NCBI RefSeq assembly: GCF_000004195.4
Contig: NC_030677.2
Span: 60,394,222-60,458,221 of the forward strand
Source of the DNA: Xenopus tropicalis
Lineage: Eukaryota; Chordata; Amphibia; Anura; Pipidae
Direction of reading: 5' to 3'
Length of the DNA stretch: 64,000 bases
In this document: positions 1 through 12,018 of the stretch, piece after piece
How positions within the stretch are numbered: the stretch's first letter is position 1
How the letters are laid out: each line of letters opens with the position of its first letter
Position numbers and translations under genes: made by a program
The notes under the pieces: model-generated
Databases searched by the model: none
Seen by the model: only the letters and a program-made list of their open reading frames with translations
What the model was told of the DNA's origin: nothing

Positions 1-412
1 TTACCAAACTGGAATATATATATCAGTAAATATTGCCCTTTTACATCCTTTCTTTGGTCGACCATTTAGAGATTTGCTGTTTTATCTACGTTGAATACAA
101 AAGAGTTAATAAAAATAAATGTTTAAGCTCAATGCCCTACCATAATGTGGGCTGAATGGCTTTTGTTTTGTTTTGTGTATATTTTTTATAGACAACAATA
201 TGACAAGTATGGCGAGTTATGTTCAACTATGTTTCCATAATATACGTCTCCTATAATCTAATAGTGGAAGTAATACTCCAACATTGCAGCTGCATAAGTT
301 TCCATGTAGGAATAAAAGTACAGTGAATGGGTTTTATTGGTAGGAATACATACAATATTTATATGAGGCACAGATTTCAACACAGCCCTGTACACTAAAA
401 TTCTTGTAAGGT

Positions 413-542
413 TAAGTTAGCCATACATAATGAGATCCGATCATTAACCAAAGGTTTTCTGCTGGGTTCCTGGCACTGAAGTCCCAGGCCGTCTGGAGGG
501 ACTGATTCAGCAGCTTTTATTGACTATGTATGGCCAGCTTTA
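413..542. mobile_element. Inverted-repeat element with TAAGTTAGCCATACATA ends
   Basis: TAAGTTAGCCATACATAATG and ACTATGTATGGCCAGCTTTA are inverted. Fragments with GGCCATACAT-type ends recur at about 29600-29700 and 36565-36690. Confidence 0.5.
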
Positions 543-1049
543 GACCCTCGGCATTTTATGATGATGTCTGCACAGCCACTATCAGGGGGTGCTCCAGTCA
601 GGAGCTTCATGGCAGAGAGCTGGCCCAAGTGAAAGTGCAATTAAAGGGTTGAGAAGGGTGTGGGGGTATAGGAGGGTTTAGGTAGATTGTAGGTGGGATT
701 TGGCTTAGTAAATCATTATGATGTTCACAAGGGGCATTAATTTTCAGGTTAGGTTTGCACCAGACAGACAGGTAGGGGTCACTGGATCATATTATATAAA
801 AGCGTAAGGAAAATACAATGTGGTGGCCACACATACAGAAAAGGCTTCTGATTCTTTAAATTCAAACCCTATTTACGAATACTGTCAGTTTATCTTACAA
901 TGATGCTGAAGTTCACATTAGGTTCAGACTATGAGTTTTCCCTGGCCACAGAAATATCATTTATAAAGTTTATGTTTCCATAGGGTTTGTAGGTGTTCAA
1001 AGTTATAAAAAGAAGTAGTAAATAGTAGTAATAATAAAAAAGTATACTA

Positions 1050-1252
1050 TGGGCCAGATTTAAAGAGTAAAATTAGAGCTAGCAACAGTGAAATTCCTCT
1101 ACTCACTATTCACTTTTAAGGGAATTTAAGAGGTGTATTCTCACTTTTACCCATTGATAATTCAGTCTTTAAAAATCCCATTGAAATAAACAGAGAGTGG
1201 GGCAATTTCACTGTGCAATCTCTAATTTCACTCCTTGATATGTGCCCCCATC
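1050..1252. mobile_element. Diverged inverted-repeat element
   Basis: GGGCCAGATTTAAAGAGTAA and TTGATATGTGCCCC with inner AAATTAGAG / CTCTAATTT arms; resembles the 40558-40713 element in plan. Confidence 0.45.
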
Positions 1253-2499
1253 ATACATTAGGTCAGAAAAAGGAGACAAACTCTGGCATAGGACTGCTCC
1301 CACAGGCCTCTTTCCGTGTATTCCCACAACGCGTTGCATTATTTTTAATGTGGTAGTATTTGGGGTATCAGACAATGTTCCCTCTAGGCGGTGTGTTCAT
1401 ACGCATGTACACACATTTTAACAAGAAATTGTGGTGCACACAAGTGTGTTGGTCATAGCTGGGAAGGAATTAGACAGAACAAGTCAGGTTTCCAGGGTTA
1501 AATGTCTACACTGGGCTGCAGGGCATCAAACACGTATATTCACTGTAGCCATAGGGGTAACAGACAGGTCAGATATGAGAAAACACAAAAAATGAACAAA
1601 ATCACAAAATGATTCCGAGCAAGTCGTGCAGCAGTCGTACTGAACTTTTAGAAATGCTTATAGATTCTCCAATAAAAATGATATTTTGAATGCATTTAAA
1701 CGCGTGGCAGGGGTAAATACACACCTACTAATTTATAAAGCTTATGTTACCCTGAAAAATACAGGAAAAAAATGAAATGGGTATTTTATTTTTTGTTTTT
1801 TTAAAGTTAAAATAGTGGCAGAGAGTTACATCAGTGTTTGTAATTGCAATTAAAGCAGTATTTATTTCTCCTTTTCTGCATTGCTGCCTTTGACTCCTGG
1901 AATATCCTGCTGTTCTCTAGGCAAGACTCCAGTTCCCATAATGCTTTGCTTCTCTGAAGGTCAAAACCAGCCGGGCACATAATAGATAATAATAGTATCT
2001 AATACTACTTTAAGTAACAACTGCATTTACAAATAACTCCAGATCCAAAATGGTGCACATTGGAAAATTGCATAGCAGTTATTTAAAGCTTCTCCTCATA
2101 TTAAAATGAACTTGCAAGCAGGAAAATTGTATGGTACTGAAAAGAATAAGAATTAGATATGCAAAGCCACAAGGTGGCAGTGTTATACTGGCACAATGCA
2201 CACAAGTCTATGTAATGTTGCTGAACCATAGTCTAACATACCTGTAGGTAGAGCATTAGACATTGTGCAGGATTGAGGGGCAATAGGGCAGGTAATCTGC
2301 ATCCCTAATTCTGAAAAAGCTCCCATTTAACAAGTGGATGCTAATAGAGTGTAATGATGCATACCTCCCAACATCTGAACAGCTGAAAGAGGCACACCAT
2401 TAACCACAGCACAATGTTTTTGACATGCCTACTTTGTAGCTAAAACCCCAAAAATCCACACCCAGTTAACAAGACGCATCCCTTTTTCACAATTGGAAT

Positions 2500-2690
2500 G
2501 ACATGCAATTTGGTCCCCTCCTTTCATGCCATATTGTGGTCCCCAAGCATTTCATGACATTGTGGTTCCCAAGCATCTTATGACAGACATATTGGTGACC
2601 CCCAAATATTTTTTTACTACACACTTTGGCCCCTAAGCATTTCATGACATATATGGTGGTGAGCACAAAGTATTTCATAACAGTTAGAGT
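2500..2690 (+). repeat. Degenerate ~30-bp tandem repeat
   Basis: About five imperfect copies of a unit like TGGTCCCCAAGCATTTCATG, spaced roughly 27-32 bases (near 2540, 2567, 2600, 2631, 2665). Confidence 0.6.
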
Positions 2691-2699
2691 AGTGCTCCC

Positions 2700-3030
2700 T
2701 GTACTTTTGTCCCCAGGTGGATGTAGGGTTGCCAGGGGTGCAGCTGTAATGAGACTAGTTGAGAAACTCACCTCAGGTGGCAGCGCCCCTAAAGTTACAA
2801 GGGGTGGGAAAAAGCAGCAACTTTTGGGTTTCACTGTTCCAACTATTAACAACTGGAACGGAGCTGGATCTTCGGCACCAACAATGCTGATAGAAGCTGG
2901 TTAATGGCTTTTTTTTGGTGGCCCATGATTCTTGCAGCAAAATCTTTGGTTTCGCAAAAAATTTGCCGATGGTGAAAGTGGAATTTTGCTGCGATTCCAT
3001 GCCTGGCAAAAAAATTCTCTTATCACTAGA
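2700..3030. repeat. Xenopus-type dispersed repeat remnants
   Basis: CCTCAGGTGGCAGCGCCCCT, AAGGGGTGGGAAAAAGCAGC and TTTGCCGATGGTGAAAG are of the kind found in dispersed frog repeats. Apparent open frames here on both strands have no recognisable protein. Confidence 0.35.
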
Positions 3031-3522
3031 GATGGAGATCTGAGTGATGGTTTGTAGGAAATTAATTTCTTGCCAAAGCCCAGCCAGCAGCTCATAGTTA
3101 CCATAAATATGTAGCTAGAAGTGCTGACAGAGAATCCAAAAACATAAAAAGCTTCATTTGAAAAATCAAACACAAGTACAAAAAGCTAATTTAGATGCAC
3201 AATTGAGCATGCGTTGATGCTACTCACAAAAGGTACTTACTTGTGCCTATACATGCTCCCAGCAACTTGGGGATACTCCTGGGGAGTGAGCCTCTGATCA
3301 GTGCGGTGCAAAATCCTGCATGGACTTAGGGAAACCTAGAACTATCACCAGCCTGGACATGGAGGAAATTTTGTGTCCTTGCAGGTGGATCAGGCACAAG
3401 TCACAGTTATTGTAGGATTATAGGAAATGCTGCATTGTGGGTAAAATATATTTATTACTGAAACGTAAATGCAGAATTTGTAGTATGATTCTTCAAACGA
3501 AGAGCATTCATTTTTGTAAATA

Positions 3523-3690
3523 CAGGTATGGGATTTATTATCTAGAATGTTTGTGGCTTGTTTTCTGGATAAGGAATATTTCCATAGTTAGGAGCACCAT
3601 TCCTTAGGGCTGTTTCAGAGCATTAGGAAACTAAATAGGATTGTTTTGCCAGCAATATGGATATGTGTTAACAATGCCATTCATTTGGGG
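3523..3690. mobile_element. CAGGTATGGGA-type MITE, right-truncated
   Basis: Begins TACAGGTATGGGATTTATTA and includes AATAGGATTGTTTTGCCAGC, matching the left half of the 34383 element. Confidence 0.55.
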
Positions 3691-3717
3691 GCAAAAATAA
3701 CAGCATGCAGTATGTCC

Positions 3718-4182
3718 TTAAAAGAGAAGGAAAGATAAAAACTAAGTAAACTTTATCAGAAAGGTCTATGTAAATACAGCCATAAGCACTCACAGAAACG
3801 CTGCACGGAGTCTTTTATCAAAAGAAACACCCGGATTTATTGTCTCTTTTTTTGTAAACATGTTGTTTGGGGGTTTGACTTCCTCTCTCGGAAAAATCCT
3901 TCATTCCAGTGGCCAGAGTCTGCAAAGCTCTCTCCTGCCCCCCCTTCCCACAAGAATGCTAAGAACTCCCTCCCCCCCCCCTTAGGAATGTGTGATCTAA
4001 ACTATAATGGCTAGACTGCAAACAGGAAGCTATTTAAAATGGCAGCTGCTTTCTTAAGCAAACAGAGAAAGCTTCTATGGCTCTTTACTCAAGTATGGCA
4101 ATGCTTTCTGCAGAATAAATATATTGTTCTAGGTGGCACTAATTGGCAGTAAAATGCCAAAATGACTTTCCTTCTCCTTTAA
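3718..4182. mobile_element. TTAA-flanked MITE (TTAAAGGAGAAGGAAAG type)
   Basis: Left end TTAAAAGAGAAGGAAAG (3718) and right end CTTTCCTTCTCCTTTAA (to 4182) form an inverted repeat bounded by TTAA, the target of T2/Kolobok-type elements in Xenopus. 465 bp, non-coding. Confidence 0.75.
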
Positions 4183-4759
4183 TGGGAATAGCACATAACA
4201 TTATCTATTAAAGAAAAAAATCCTACATTGCACATCAAATATTTCCACATTCTTTAGTTAATTGGACTGTGACCTATTTTAGTTGCCCTTTTCTCCATAG
4301 CCATAGTTATGAAACAGTGACATGGCTGCTCAAAAGCAGGGTCAGTACCTATGGTTGGCCAGTCCTTGTCTCATAGGCAGTAAGAGTGATATTTAGGTAT
4401 TTTTATGCAAATGTGTTGTATTACTATTGTATTGGCCATTTCTAAAACTATAGTGTCAATATTTGGAAATACTGTTATTTAAAATGATTCCACAAATCGG
4501 TGGGGGCTTTCACATAAGAATCCTGGAACCTACAGATTGTCTTTTTTTTGTTTTGTTTTGGTTGTTAATGTCTTGTTTGGAGTCATCAATAGTAACCTAC
4601 AGATTAACAATAAAACACTGGCTATACCACAGATCTTGCTTTCTGTAAGACAAAAGTCTTGCAGTTTTTGCTATAACCCAGAGATCTGATTGGTTGCTAG
4701 GGAGTTGCTAGTCCTAGTGCTAGCACCAGGCCAAGTAGTATTAGTGCCCAAAACAAATC

Positions 4760-5258
4760 TTTACATAATTTGGATCTCCATACCTTTAGTCAACTAAAAA
4801 ATAATTTAAACATTAAATAAACCCAATAGGATTGTTCAGCCTCATATAAGAATTAACTAAATCTTAGGACAGGGGTGGGCAAACTACGGCCCGCAGGCCA
4901 CATCCGGCCCCTTGGCCTTTTTAATCCGGCCCGCCGACGACGCCAAGTCTCATCACGCGAGACTTGGTGTCATCAGCGGGCCGGAATTAAAGAGATGAAG
5001 GGGGCGTAACGCTGGCCTGGCCCTGCCCGCCCTGGCCCGGTCCGGCCCGGGGGTGAGTAAATGTGGCCCGTGAGCCAAAAAGTTTGCCCACCCCTGTCTT
5101 AGGATAAAGTGCAAGGTACTGTTTTATTATTACAGAGGGAAAGGAAATCATGTTTAAAATTTTAAATTATTTGATTATAATGGAGTCTATGGGAGAGGGC
5201 CTTCCTGTGATTCGGAGCTTTCTTTATAATGGGTTTCTGGATAACGGATCCTCTACCC
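4760..5258. mobile_element. CAGGTATGGGA-type MITE interrupted by a hAT-like MITE
   Basis: ATTTAAACATTAAATAAACC and CAATAGGATTGTTCAGCC lie left of the nested element at 4870-5096. TACTGTTTTATTATTACAGA, TGGAGTCTATGGGAGAGGGC and ATAACGGATCC lie right. The two halves rejoin colinearly with other copies. Confidence 0.7.
4870..5096. mobile_element. hAT-like MITE with 8-bp target duplication
   Basis: Ends CAGGGGTGGGCAAACT and AGTTTGCCCACCCCTG form inverted repeats. The target duplication TCTTAGGA occurs at 4862-4869 and 5097-5104. The interior folds back around GACGCCAAGTCTC / GAGACTTGGTGTC and is GC-rich. No coding capacity. It sits inside an older repeat at 4760-5258. Confidence 0.9.
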
Positions 5259-6444
5259 ATGCTATGCAGCCTGTCTGCTCACTATCCCCTCCACCCCTCT
5301 GGGTAGACACACACTACTTCTGCATGATCCCCAGGCTCTCACTTTCTCACTCCCCATGATCCCCACTATTGCTCCCATGCCTACCTACCCATAGTTCTGG
5401 CCCTGCTTGGTGCAAACTACTTTTTTTTTTAACTACATCGCCCCTGGCATACAGCTGGGCTTCCTAGTGCTTTATTTCATTACTTGCTTATATATAATTC
5501 ATCGGATATTACGACTTCCAGGTCTCCATCTTCTCTTTTTGTTGGTATGAATTATTTTGTTTACCAGGTTTCATTAGATACAAAAATATACATTTTTGTT
5601 GTGCCATTTTCTTAAAGGTGATACAAAATCCTTTTGAGCACCTGTTATTTGTTTAATGAAATACATTTCTCAGTTCTTTGCAAAAGAACCAGCAGTAGCT
5701 CAGATTTCATATAATCTTACAAGTCTGTGACAGTCAGCAAGAACATAACTTTTAAAGAACAACATTGGTGACAGTTGAGAGCTATGTATGGTATTGTTGC
5801 TTTTTACCAAGGGCATTTTGTCTATGTGCCAGGCTACTAGATGTTGCATTACCATTCACCTTGTTTGGTGATGCTGGGATTTATAAATTAAAAACTTTGG
5901 GAAGCCTACAAGTTGCTTATTTCATATTACAGAATAAGTATAAATCAGTATACAAATTAGCAAAGAATGCAATAATATGAGGACTTTTACCAAGGATATT
6001 TGATTTTCCACAGTGGATGCACAGTGGCAGGGGTAGTTATTCTTGGGAGCCATTAGGTCTGCTGATTGGCCTTCATGGTCATATAACAGCTAATTGATAT
6101 ACACCTATTATGGAACAAGGTACAATCTATAGCACAAATACTGTTCCCTTATGATATGCCCATATTCAAAGATGATTCTTCAAACTGAATTTTGATCTCT
6201 AACCATTTTATAAGATAGGTAGTTTAGCACTGTAAATAAAATAGCTTAGGTTATGCTTGCATTTCAGCTGAACAAAGCAGCAATTGGATGCCAACTTTTA
6301 TACCAGCACTGTTGCAAATATACAAAGCTCCCCGCCCTTCCACCTTTTGGTTCTATTTCTACAGCTAGGAATGCAGACTAGGCAACCGTGTTGTACAGTG
6401 ACTGTCATTTCTTTCATTAAGGAACAGTTGCCTTGGTTCACAAT

Positions 6445-6630
6445 ATTAATTATTATTATTATTAACATTTATTTATAAAGCGCCAACATATTCCGCAGTG
6501 CTGTACAATAAGTGGGTTTCATACATTGGACATACAGAGTAACATATAAAACAATCAATAACCGATACAAGAGGTGAAGAGGGCCCTGCCCAAAAGAGCT
6601 TACAATCTACAAGGAGAAAGGGTTGAGACA
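6445..6630 (-). mobile_element. L2-type LINE 3' end fragment (or derived SINE)
   Basis: A (TTA)n stretch precedes ATTTATAAAGCGCCAACATA, GCAGTGCTGTACAATAAG and GAGCTTACAATCTACAAGG. It resembles the 3' end of the L2 at 16665-16920 in the same orientation. Confidence 0.55.
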
Positions 6631-7639
6631 CAAGGTGTGGGAATCATATAATGATGAGTATACTTACTGTTCACTAATGGTTGGATAGCAGCCACGCTAC
6701 AAACACACCTGGCACACCTGTAGGCACAAGGAGGGTTACTGTGTGTGCAGTGCTGTGCATGTTATTGGCATATTTAGAATATGCATGTTCCATCTAGAAA
6801 TGCATCTCCCCTTGAACACTGGTACAATCCCAAACCAATATCCATATAGATGGAACCTGCTTTGTTCTAGGAGCACTTATCTCCCAAGGAAAGTACACAG
6901 CACTCATGTAATGGGTGTGATAATGACCTGTCTAAATGGACGTACATAGCCTTGCTCCATCTTAAAGATTCTTTTGTATGAACTTCTATTCCATGCAAAA
7001 TGCTGAATTTATGTCACTTCTACTGCCTGGCTTCTGTTCCAATTTTCTAAGTTCTCAGAATGCCTGAAATGCTCCCAAGCTACTAATTCTTAAAATAGAG
7101 TGGGCAAATGTTAGCGGAATCAGCCAAGACCTGATTAGTAAGAATCCTTATGTGCTCGGCAGCCAACAACACTGGGGACTTGTGTTCTCCTCCTAATAAC
7201 ACTGTATGTGTCAGGATGCCATGTCCATATTTACTCACTTTAAATCCAGCCATTTAGCCTTACATTTCAGTATTGCAAAATCAATCCAAAAATATAACTT
7301 TATAACTTAGGCTTGCTTGTTAGAGTAGCACAAAGGAACTTGTCTGAAAAAATTAGATCTATTTTTATATCTATTATACCAATTTTTATAACATTGCTAT
7401 AATATACAGCAGGCTTGTGTTGAAGCAGATGTTTCCATGCCAGTGTATATGCACAAGGGGCAAAATACGGACTGGCTGGCATCCATCTGTCAGTGCACAA
7501 GCAGTGGGATTTCAGCGCAAAAATGCATATTTTCATACTATACTAAACTTAACCACTTCAACTTAGTTTCCTATAGACTTGCTACCTAGTTATTGTATAC
7601 AGGCTTAGCCTTAGAAATACAGGTTGTTTATGCTTGATG

Positions 7640-7910
7640 CAGGGGCGGGCCAAGCCGACCGGGCGCCCTAGGCAACCCGGTCGGCAAACTCCACCCGCCC
7701 CTCCGAACGGCGCATGCGCGCCAAAGCACAGGAGGCGGTGCAGGGGGGGCGGGGCGATTAGATCGGTCATTGCCTCCGCCGCTAATGACAAGCGGCGGAG
7801 GCAATGACAAAGTAGCACTAGGGGTAGGCAGGAGAGGCTCCTGTCTGGCGCCCCTCAATCGTTGCGGCCTAGGCAGCTGCCTCTTCTGCCTACCCCTAGT
7901 TCCGGCCCTG
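7640..7910. mobile_element. hAT-like MITE with 8-bp target duplication
   Basis: Ends CAGGGGCGGGCC and GGCCCTG, flanked by GCTTGATG at 7632-7639 and 7911-7918. Contains a strong hairpin (GTCATTGCCTCCGCCGCT and its complement, about 7766-7809) and a GCGCATGCGC palindrome at 7710-7719. Confidence 0.88.
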
Positions 7911-8142
7911 GCTTGATGACTTTGCCTCCCCTAAAAATATTTCTGTGGACGCCCATAAAAGTAACATGATCCTATGCATATTGTTCATGGAGCCCCCTTT
8001 CCCACACCACTCCAAAACACATAATCTTGCACAGTGAGGTGCTCAAGATACTCTCAGAAGAAACAGTTGACATTTAACACTGTCAGTAACCCACTCTGGT
8101 CAGTTTTACACATTGTTCTTATTGTAGCTTATCCACCTAGTG

Positions 8143-8297
8143 CAGGGGTGGGCAAACTTTTTGACACTGACATTGACATTGAAAATTTGACAGACGGGCC
8201 GTGCCGGGCCAGCATTATGCCGTTTCCGCTTGTCAGTCCCCAGACTGTCGGCGGGCCAGATTAAAAGGATCAACGGCCCGTAATTTGCACAGCCCTG
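8143..8297. mobile_element. Diverged hAT-like MITE
   Basis: Ends CAGGGGTGGGCAAACTTTTT and AATTTGCACAGCCCTG are similar to the 4870 element. The interior is shorter (155 bp) and the target duplication is degraded. Confidence 0.65.
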
Positions 8298-8587
8298 ACC
8301 TAACCTAGTGAGTTCTGGCAATAAACTAGGTGGAAAATAAATAGGCATGGAATACTTTATATCAAATATTTTTTATTGCCTTTCACAGCTCCTGCACTGA
8401 TCAAATACCAATGCAAGGAGGGCAGTGCAGGGGTCAATGGCCTTGATCCTCTCACTGACATGATGCCTCACTGGGCTCTTGAGGGATGGAGCTGTGTCCC
8501 CAAATCAAATGCAGCGTTCAGTGTCAGATTACAGCAACAAAAGCCTGGGATGTTGTGGGTTACCTTGTGCCACTGGGAATTCTTTAA

Positions 8588-8694
8588 GGGGGGAGAATTC
8601 ACAGAAGTGGAGATAGAGGATTGTGAATTTGGTGGCACATCCAACAATTCTATCTCCACTTTTATTTTGTCTCAATATCACCACTTGTGTTAAT
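8588..8694. mobile_element. Short inverted-repeat element (GGGGAGAATTCACAGAAGTG)
   Basis: Contains GAATTCACAGAAGTGGAGAT and the inverse TCTATCTCCACTTTTATTTT plus AATATCACCACTTGTG. Related to 46361-46468. Confidence 0.45.
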
Positions 8695-10939
8695 ACATTT
8701 ACTTGACACAAAGTGTGCCCAGTTGGAAATTTTTAAAGATTAAATGGTATAAATAGTAACCACAGGCATGCTTTTATTACCCTGCTGCCTACATGAGACC
8801 ATAAATACGAAACCAAAAAGGGCATGCATTCAGGCACCGACAAGATATATGTAAAGCGAGAGCTTTATTTCAGCACACACTGAACAACAGTTTGTGGTTA
8901 GCCCATGGGTGACCAGTCGATGGGGAAGAAATAAAAACAACATACAAATAAAAAGGGAGTTTTCTGTTTTTAACAGAAGTAAAAAGGTTCAATCTCCTCA
9001 AACCGTAACCAGAAGAATGACTAAACAGGAAGCACAATGTATATGAGTTGATTTTATAGATATGAACCACAACCTCATTTGTCTACAATATTTAGATGCA
9101 CCAATTAATTATTATTAGTTGTGGAACTCCATCTCTGTTCTGGCCCATCAATATCTAATAAAATAATGACATGAGATATCCATGTAGTTAATGACAGGTC
9201 TAGTCATTAGCGAAAATACAAAAAAGCCAAATATTTTTTTTAGCAGCCATGTTTTGTATGATAGATGTTCATAGATTTACTTCTGTTATTCTAGTATTCC
9301 AGTGTTAGGGGATTTTCCTTGTAATGAGATCATTTCCATTTAATACTTTAACTTTAGTACTTAAAATAGCAGTTTTTCTTTATAGGATAATCCAATGTCA
9401 CATACTACTAAAATATAGAGACTTGCAATGTTTAGGGGTATAGTTTCCCATTAAGTAAAGGAGCAGGTAGTTCACCTACATTGGTTTTTTTTTACATTTT
9501 GTAGGAAATGGGCTTCACAAACCAAAGCTTTCCACTGGGGCCCTCAAATGTCTTTTTCCAGAGAAAGCAATGTTGTCACTGCATGCATAATATTCTTTGT
9601 CAGTAACTTTTACTGAATCTTTATAACAAAATGTTTTTATAAGGATATATTTCCCTTTAATACAATCCAGCTAGAGTTGTTGCCCAGTACTTTACCAGCC
9701 TAGCCAGTAAAAAAATATGCTTTATGCTATTATGTTATTTAAGAGGAAGTATATCCCTTTTTCAACATTAGTTCAATAAGTCTTGTGCCGAACATACTTT
9801 CCTTTATTGTTTTACTTAAAAAAACAATTAGAAAAAAAGTTAAATCGCACACTCTATGCCCTGGTTTTAAAACACAACAGTGGTCCATGGCCCATGTATT
9901 ACAAACTTCTCTTTATATAAAAGCCTATCAAAGGCTACAGATGAGGGATGGGAGAAGTTTGTTTATACAGAGGGCTACTCAGAGGAAAAAGATCATACAA
10001 AAGATGAAGGAAAATTGTCATTTTACTTTCAGAATTTTAAAAATTAAAACCATAAAACCAGAATGGGTGGCAAATATTTGTCCCTTTAATGGCATTCACG
10101 TTAAATTACAGCCAAAGGAATGGTGTCTGCTGATAAATACATTTATATTCAGTTTAAATAAACCTATAAGCAACATACATTGTAACTGGATACACAAACA
10201 AGGTTTAAGTTAAACAACCCATTGGTTACAGGAGCAGCCCTCCCTGTGCTCACTTGCTGATGTTTAGATGCATTTACTCTAGTGGCTTCTGACCACAAGA
10301 GCAGAAAGCACTGAGAGTTTACCAAAAAGCAAAGTTTTTTCTTACTGTCATACAGAAAATGAATTTAAATGTCAACACAAGGGAAAGTTCCAGTGTTTTT
10401 TCCTTTGCTGCACGCAGAACCTCAAATACATTTATAGATAACTTTTCTGCTTTCCATTTGGGTTATGTGTAGGTGCTTATATATCTATATTTATGAATTG
10501 GGTCAGCATTTATTTTGGCTCTAGGTTTGTCTTCTTTATTTTCCACCTACATTTAAAAATAAGATAATAATACAATTATGAAATTATGTTTTTTATGAAA
10601 ACGTGAGCATTTTCTTTGCTTAATAACTTTTTAGGCTAATGATGAGGACACAGATATTACCTCTCAGTGTGGCAATGTTCACCCTTGGCACACAAGTAAG
10701 GCTGCCCAGACTTTCTTTGTCTGTAAGGTGGCCATCCTAACTCAGATGCAGGGGCCTAATGAGGACCGCATCAATGTGCCAATGTGGGCCTCGTTGCAAT
10801 TAAATATCAAACGTCCCCAATAGTTATCTGCCCAATTTTCATCCAGATATCAGTTAGGCAGGTCTGTCTATGGACCCCACACACATGCCAAGAAGCTGCC
10901 ACCTCGGTCAGAAAGGATGGCAGCTTTTATTGACCCATT

Positions 10940-12018
10940 TTATTGACCCCGCAGGGGTCAGTCCTTGGTCCTTTGCTTTTTAACTTGTTTATTAATGACC
11001 TGGAGGTGGGCATAGAGAGTACTGTTTCTATTTTTGCTGATGACACTAAATTGTGCAAAACTATAAGTTCCATGCAGGATGCTGCCGCTTTGCAGAGCGA
11101 TTTGACAAAATTGGAAAACTGGGCAGCAAACTGGAAAATGAGGTTCAATGTTGACAAGTGCAAAGTTATGCACTTTGGTAGGAATAATATAAACGCAAAC
11201 TATCTACTGAATGGTAGTGTGTTGGGGGCATCCTTAATGGAGAAGGATCTAGGGGTTTTTGTAGATCACAAGTTGTCTAATTCCAGGCAGTGTCATTCTG
11301 TGGCTACTACAGCAAATAAAGTGCTGTCTTGTATAAAAAAGGGCATTGACTCAAGGGATGAGAACATATTTTTGCCGCTTTATAGGTCCCTGGTAAGGCC
11401 TCACCTTGAGTATGCAGTGCAGTTTTGGGCTCCAGTCCTTAAGAAGGATATTAATGAGCTGGAGAGAGTGCAGAGACGTGCAACTAAACTGGTAAAGGGG
11501 ATGGAAGATTTAAGCTATGAGGTTAGACTGTCGAGGTTGGGGTTGTTTTCTCTGGAAAAGAGGCGCTTGCGAGGGGACATGATTACTCTGTACAAGTACA
11601 TTAGAGGGGATTATAGGCAGTTGGGGGATGTTCTTTTTTCCCATAAAAACAATCAGCGCACCAGAGGTCACCCCTATAGATTAGAGGAACAGAGCTTCCA
11701 TTTGAAGCAGCGTAGGTGGTTTTTCACGGTGAGGGCAGTGAGGCTGTGGAATGCCCTTCCTAGTGATGTGGTAATGGCAGACTCTGTTAATGCCTTTAAG
11801 AGGGGCCTGGATGAGTTTTTGAACAAGCAGAATATCCAAGGCTATTGTGATACTAATATCTACAGTTAGTATTACTGGTTGTATATATATAGTTTATGTA
11901 TGTGAGTGTATAGATTGGTTAGTATAGGTTGTGTGCTGGGTTTACTCGGATGGGTTGAACTTGATGGACAATGGTCTTTTTTCAACCCTATGTAACTATG
12001 TAACTATGTAACTATGTA
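10940..12018 (+). mobile_element. CR1 LINE, 5'-truncated copy with AACTATGT-type tail
   Basis: The RT frame is followed by about 100 bases of 3' UTR with GGGTTGAACTTGATGGAC and the tail (AACTATGT)n at 11993-12018. Short tandem 8-bp tails are diagnostic of CR1-clade LINEs. The 5' end is truncated near 10940. Confidence 0.85.
10943..11869 (+). CDS. CR1 LINE reverse transcriptase, C-terminal part, 5'-truncated
   Basis: An open frame of 308 residues without internal stops. It begins inside the RT domain at TPQGSVLGPLLFNLFINDL and has the catalytic FADD box (FADDTKL, residues 31-37). It then shows the CR1 thumb and C-terminal signatures [66 protein letters not shown] and RAVRLWNALPSDVV. The endonuclease and N-terminal half are absent, so the copy cannot be autonomous. 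There is no ATG at the 5' edge, because the frame opens at the truncation point. LINE RT copies cDNA onto nicked chromosomal DNA; CR1 is the likely clade, with L2 or Rex1 less fitting. Confidence 0.85.
   Translation: MTPQGSVLGPLLFNLFINDLEVGIESTVSIFADDTKLCKTISSMQDAAALQSDLTKLENWAANWKMRFNVDKCKVMHFGRNNINANYLLNGSVLGASLMEKDLGVFVDHKLSNSRQCHSVATTANKVLSCIKKGIDSRDENIFLPLYRSLVRPHLEYAVQFWAPVLKKDINELERVQRRATKLVKGMEDLSYEVRLSRLGLFSLEKRRLRGDMITLYKYIRGDYRQLGDVLFSHKNNQRTRGHPYRLEEQSFHLKQRRWFFTVRAVRLWNALPSDVVMADSVNAFKRGLDEFLNKQNIQGYCDTNIYS

Larger units (their letters stand above)
1..2499. other. Intergenic 5' flank, mostly anonymous
   Basis: Apart from the inverted-repeat elements at 413-542 and 1050-1252, I see no gene or RNA. 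AATAAAAATAAA at about 108-119 could be a poly(A) signal of an upstream gene; RNF150 would be expected there from mammalian gene order, but no coding sequence of it is visible. Confidence 0.4.
5259..10939. other. Intergenic, no gene recognised outside the listed repeats
   Basis: AT-rich sequence between listed elements. The longest open frame outside them (9785-10213, 142 codons) has biased, low-information composition and no known domain. Degraded dispersed-repeat text occurs at 10795-10935. Confidence 0.5.

Noticed and set aside
1..412. 3' UTR of an upstream gene such as RNF150
   Set aside because: Only an A-rich AATAAA-like run supports it; no coding exon or strand evidence, so not called as a gene.
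2626..3173. Overlapping open frames on both strands
   Set aside because: They fall in dispersed repeat text and lack a shared protein signal.
8840..9070. Possible minus-strand 3' UTR (GCTGAAATAAAGC on the minus strand)
   Set aside because: A single AATAAA on the minus strand with no upstream coding exon is expected by chance in this base composition.
9785..10213. 142-codon open frame in the 5' flank
   Set aside because: No recognisable domain, AT-driven composition, no flanking splice or promoter signal; consistent with chance in AT-rich DNA.
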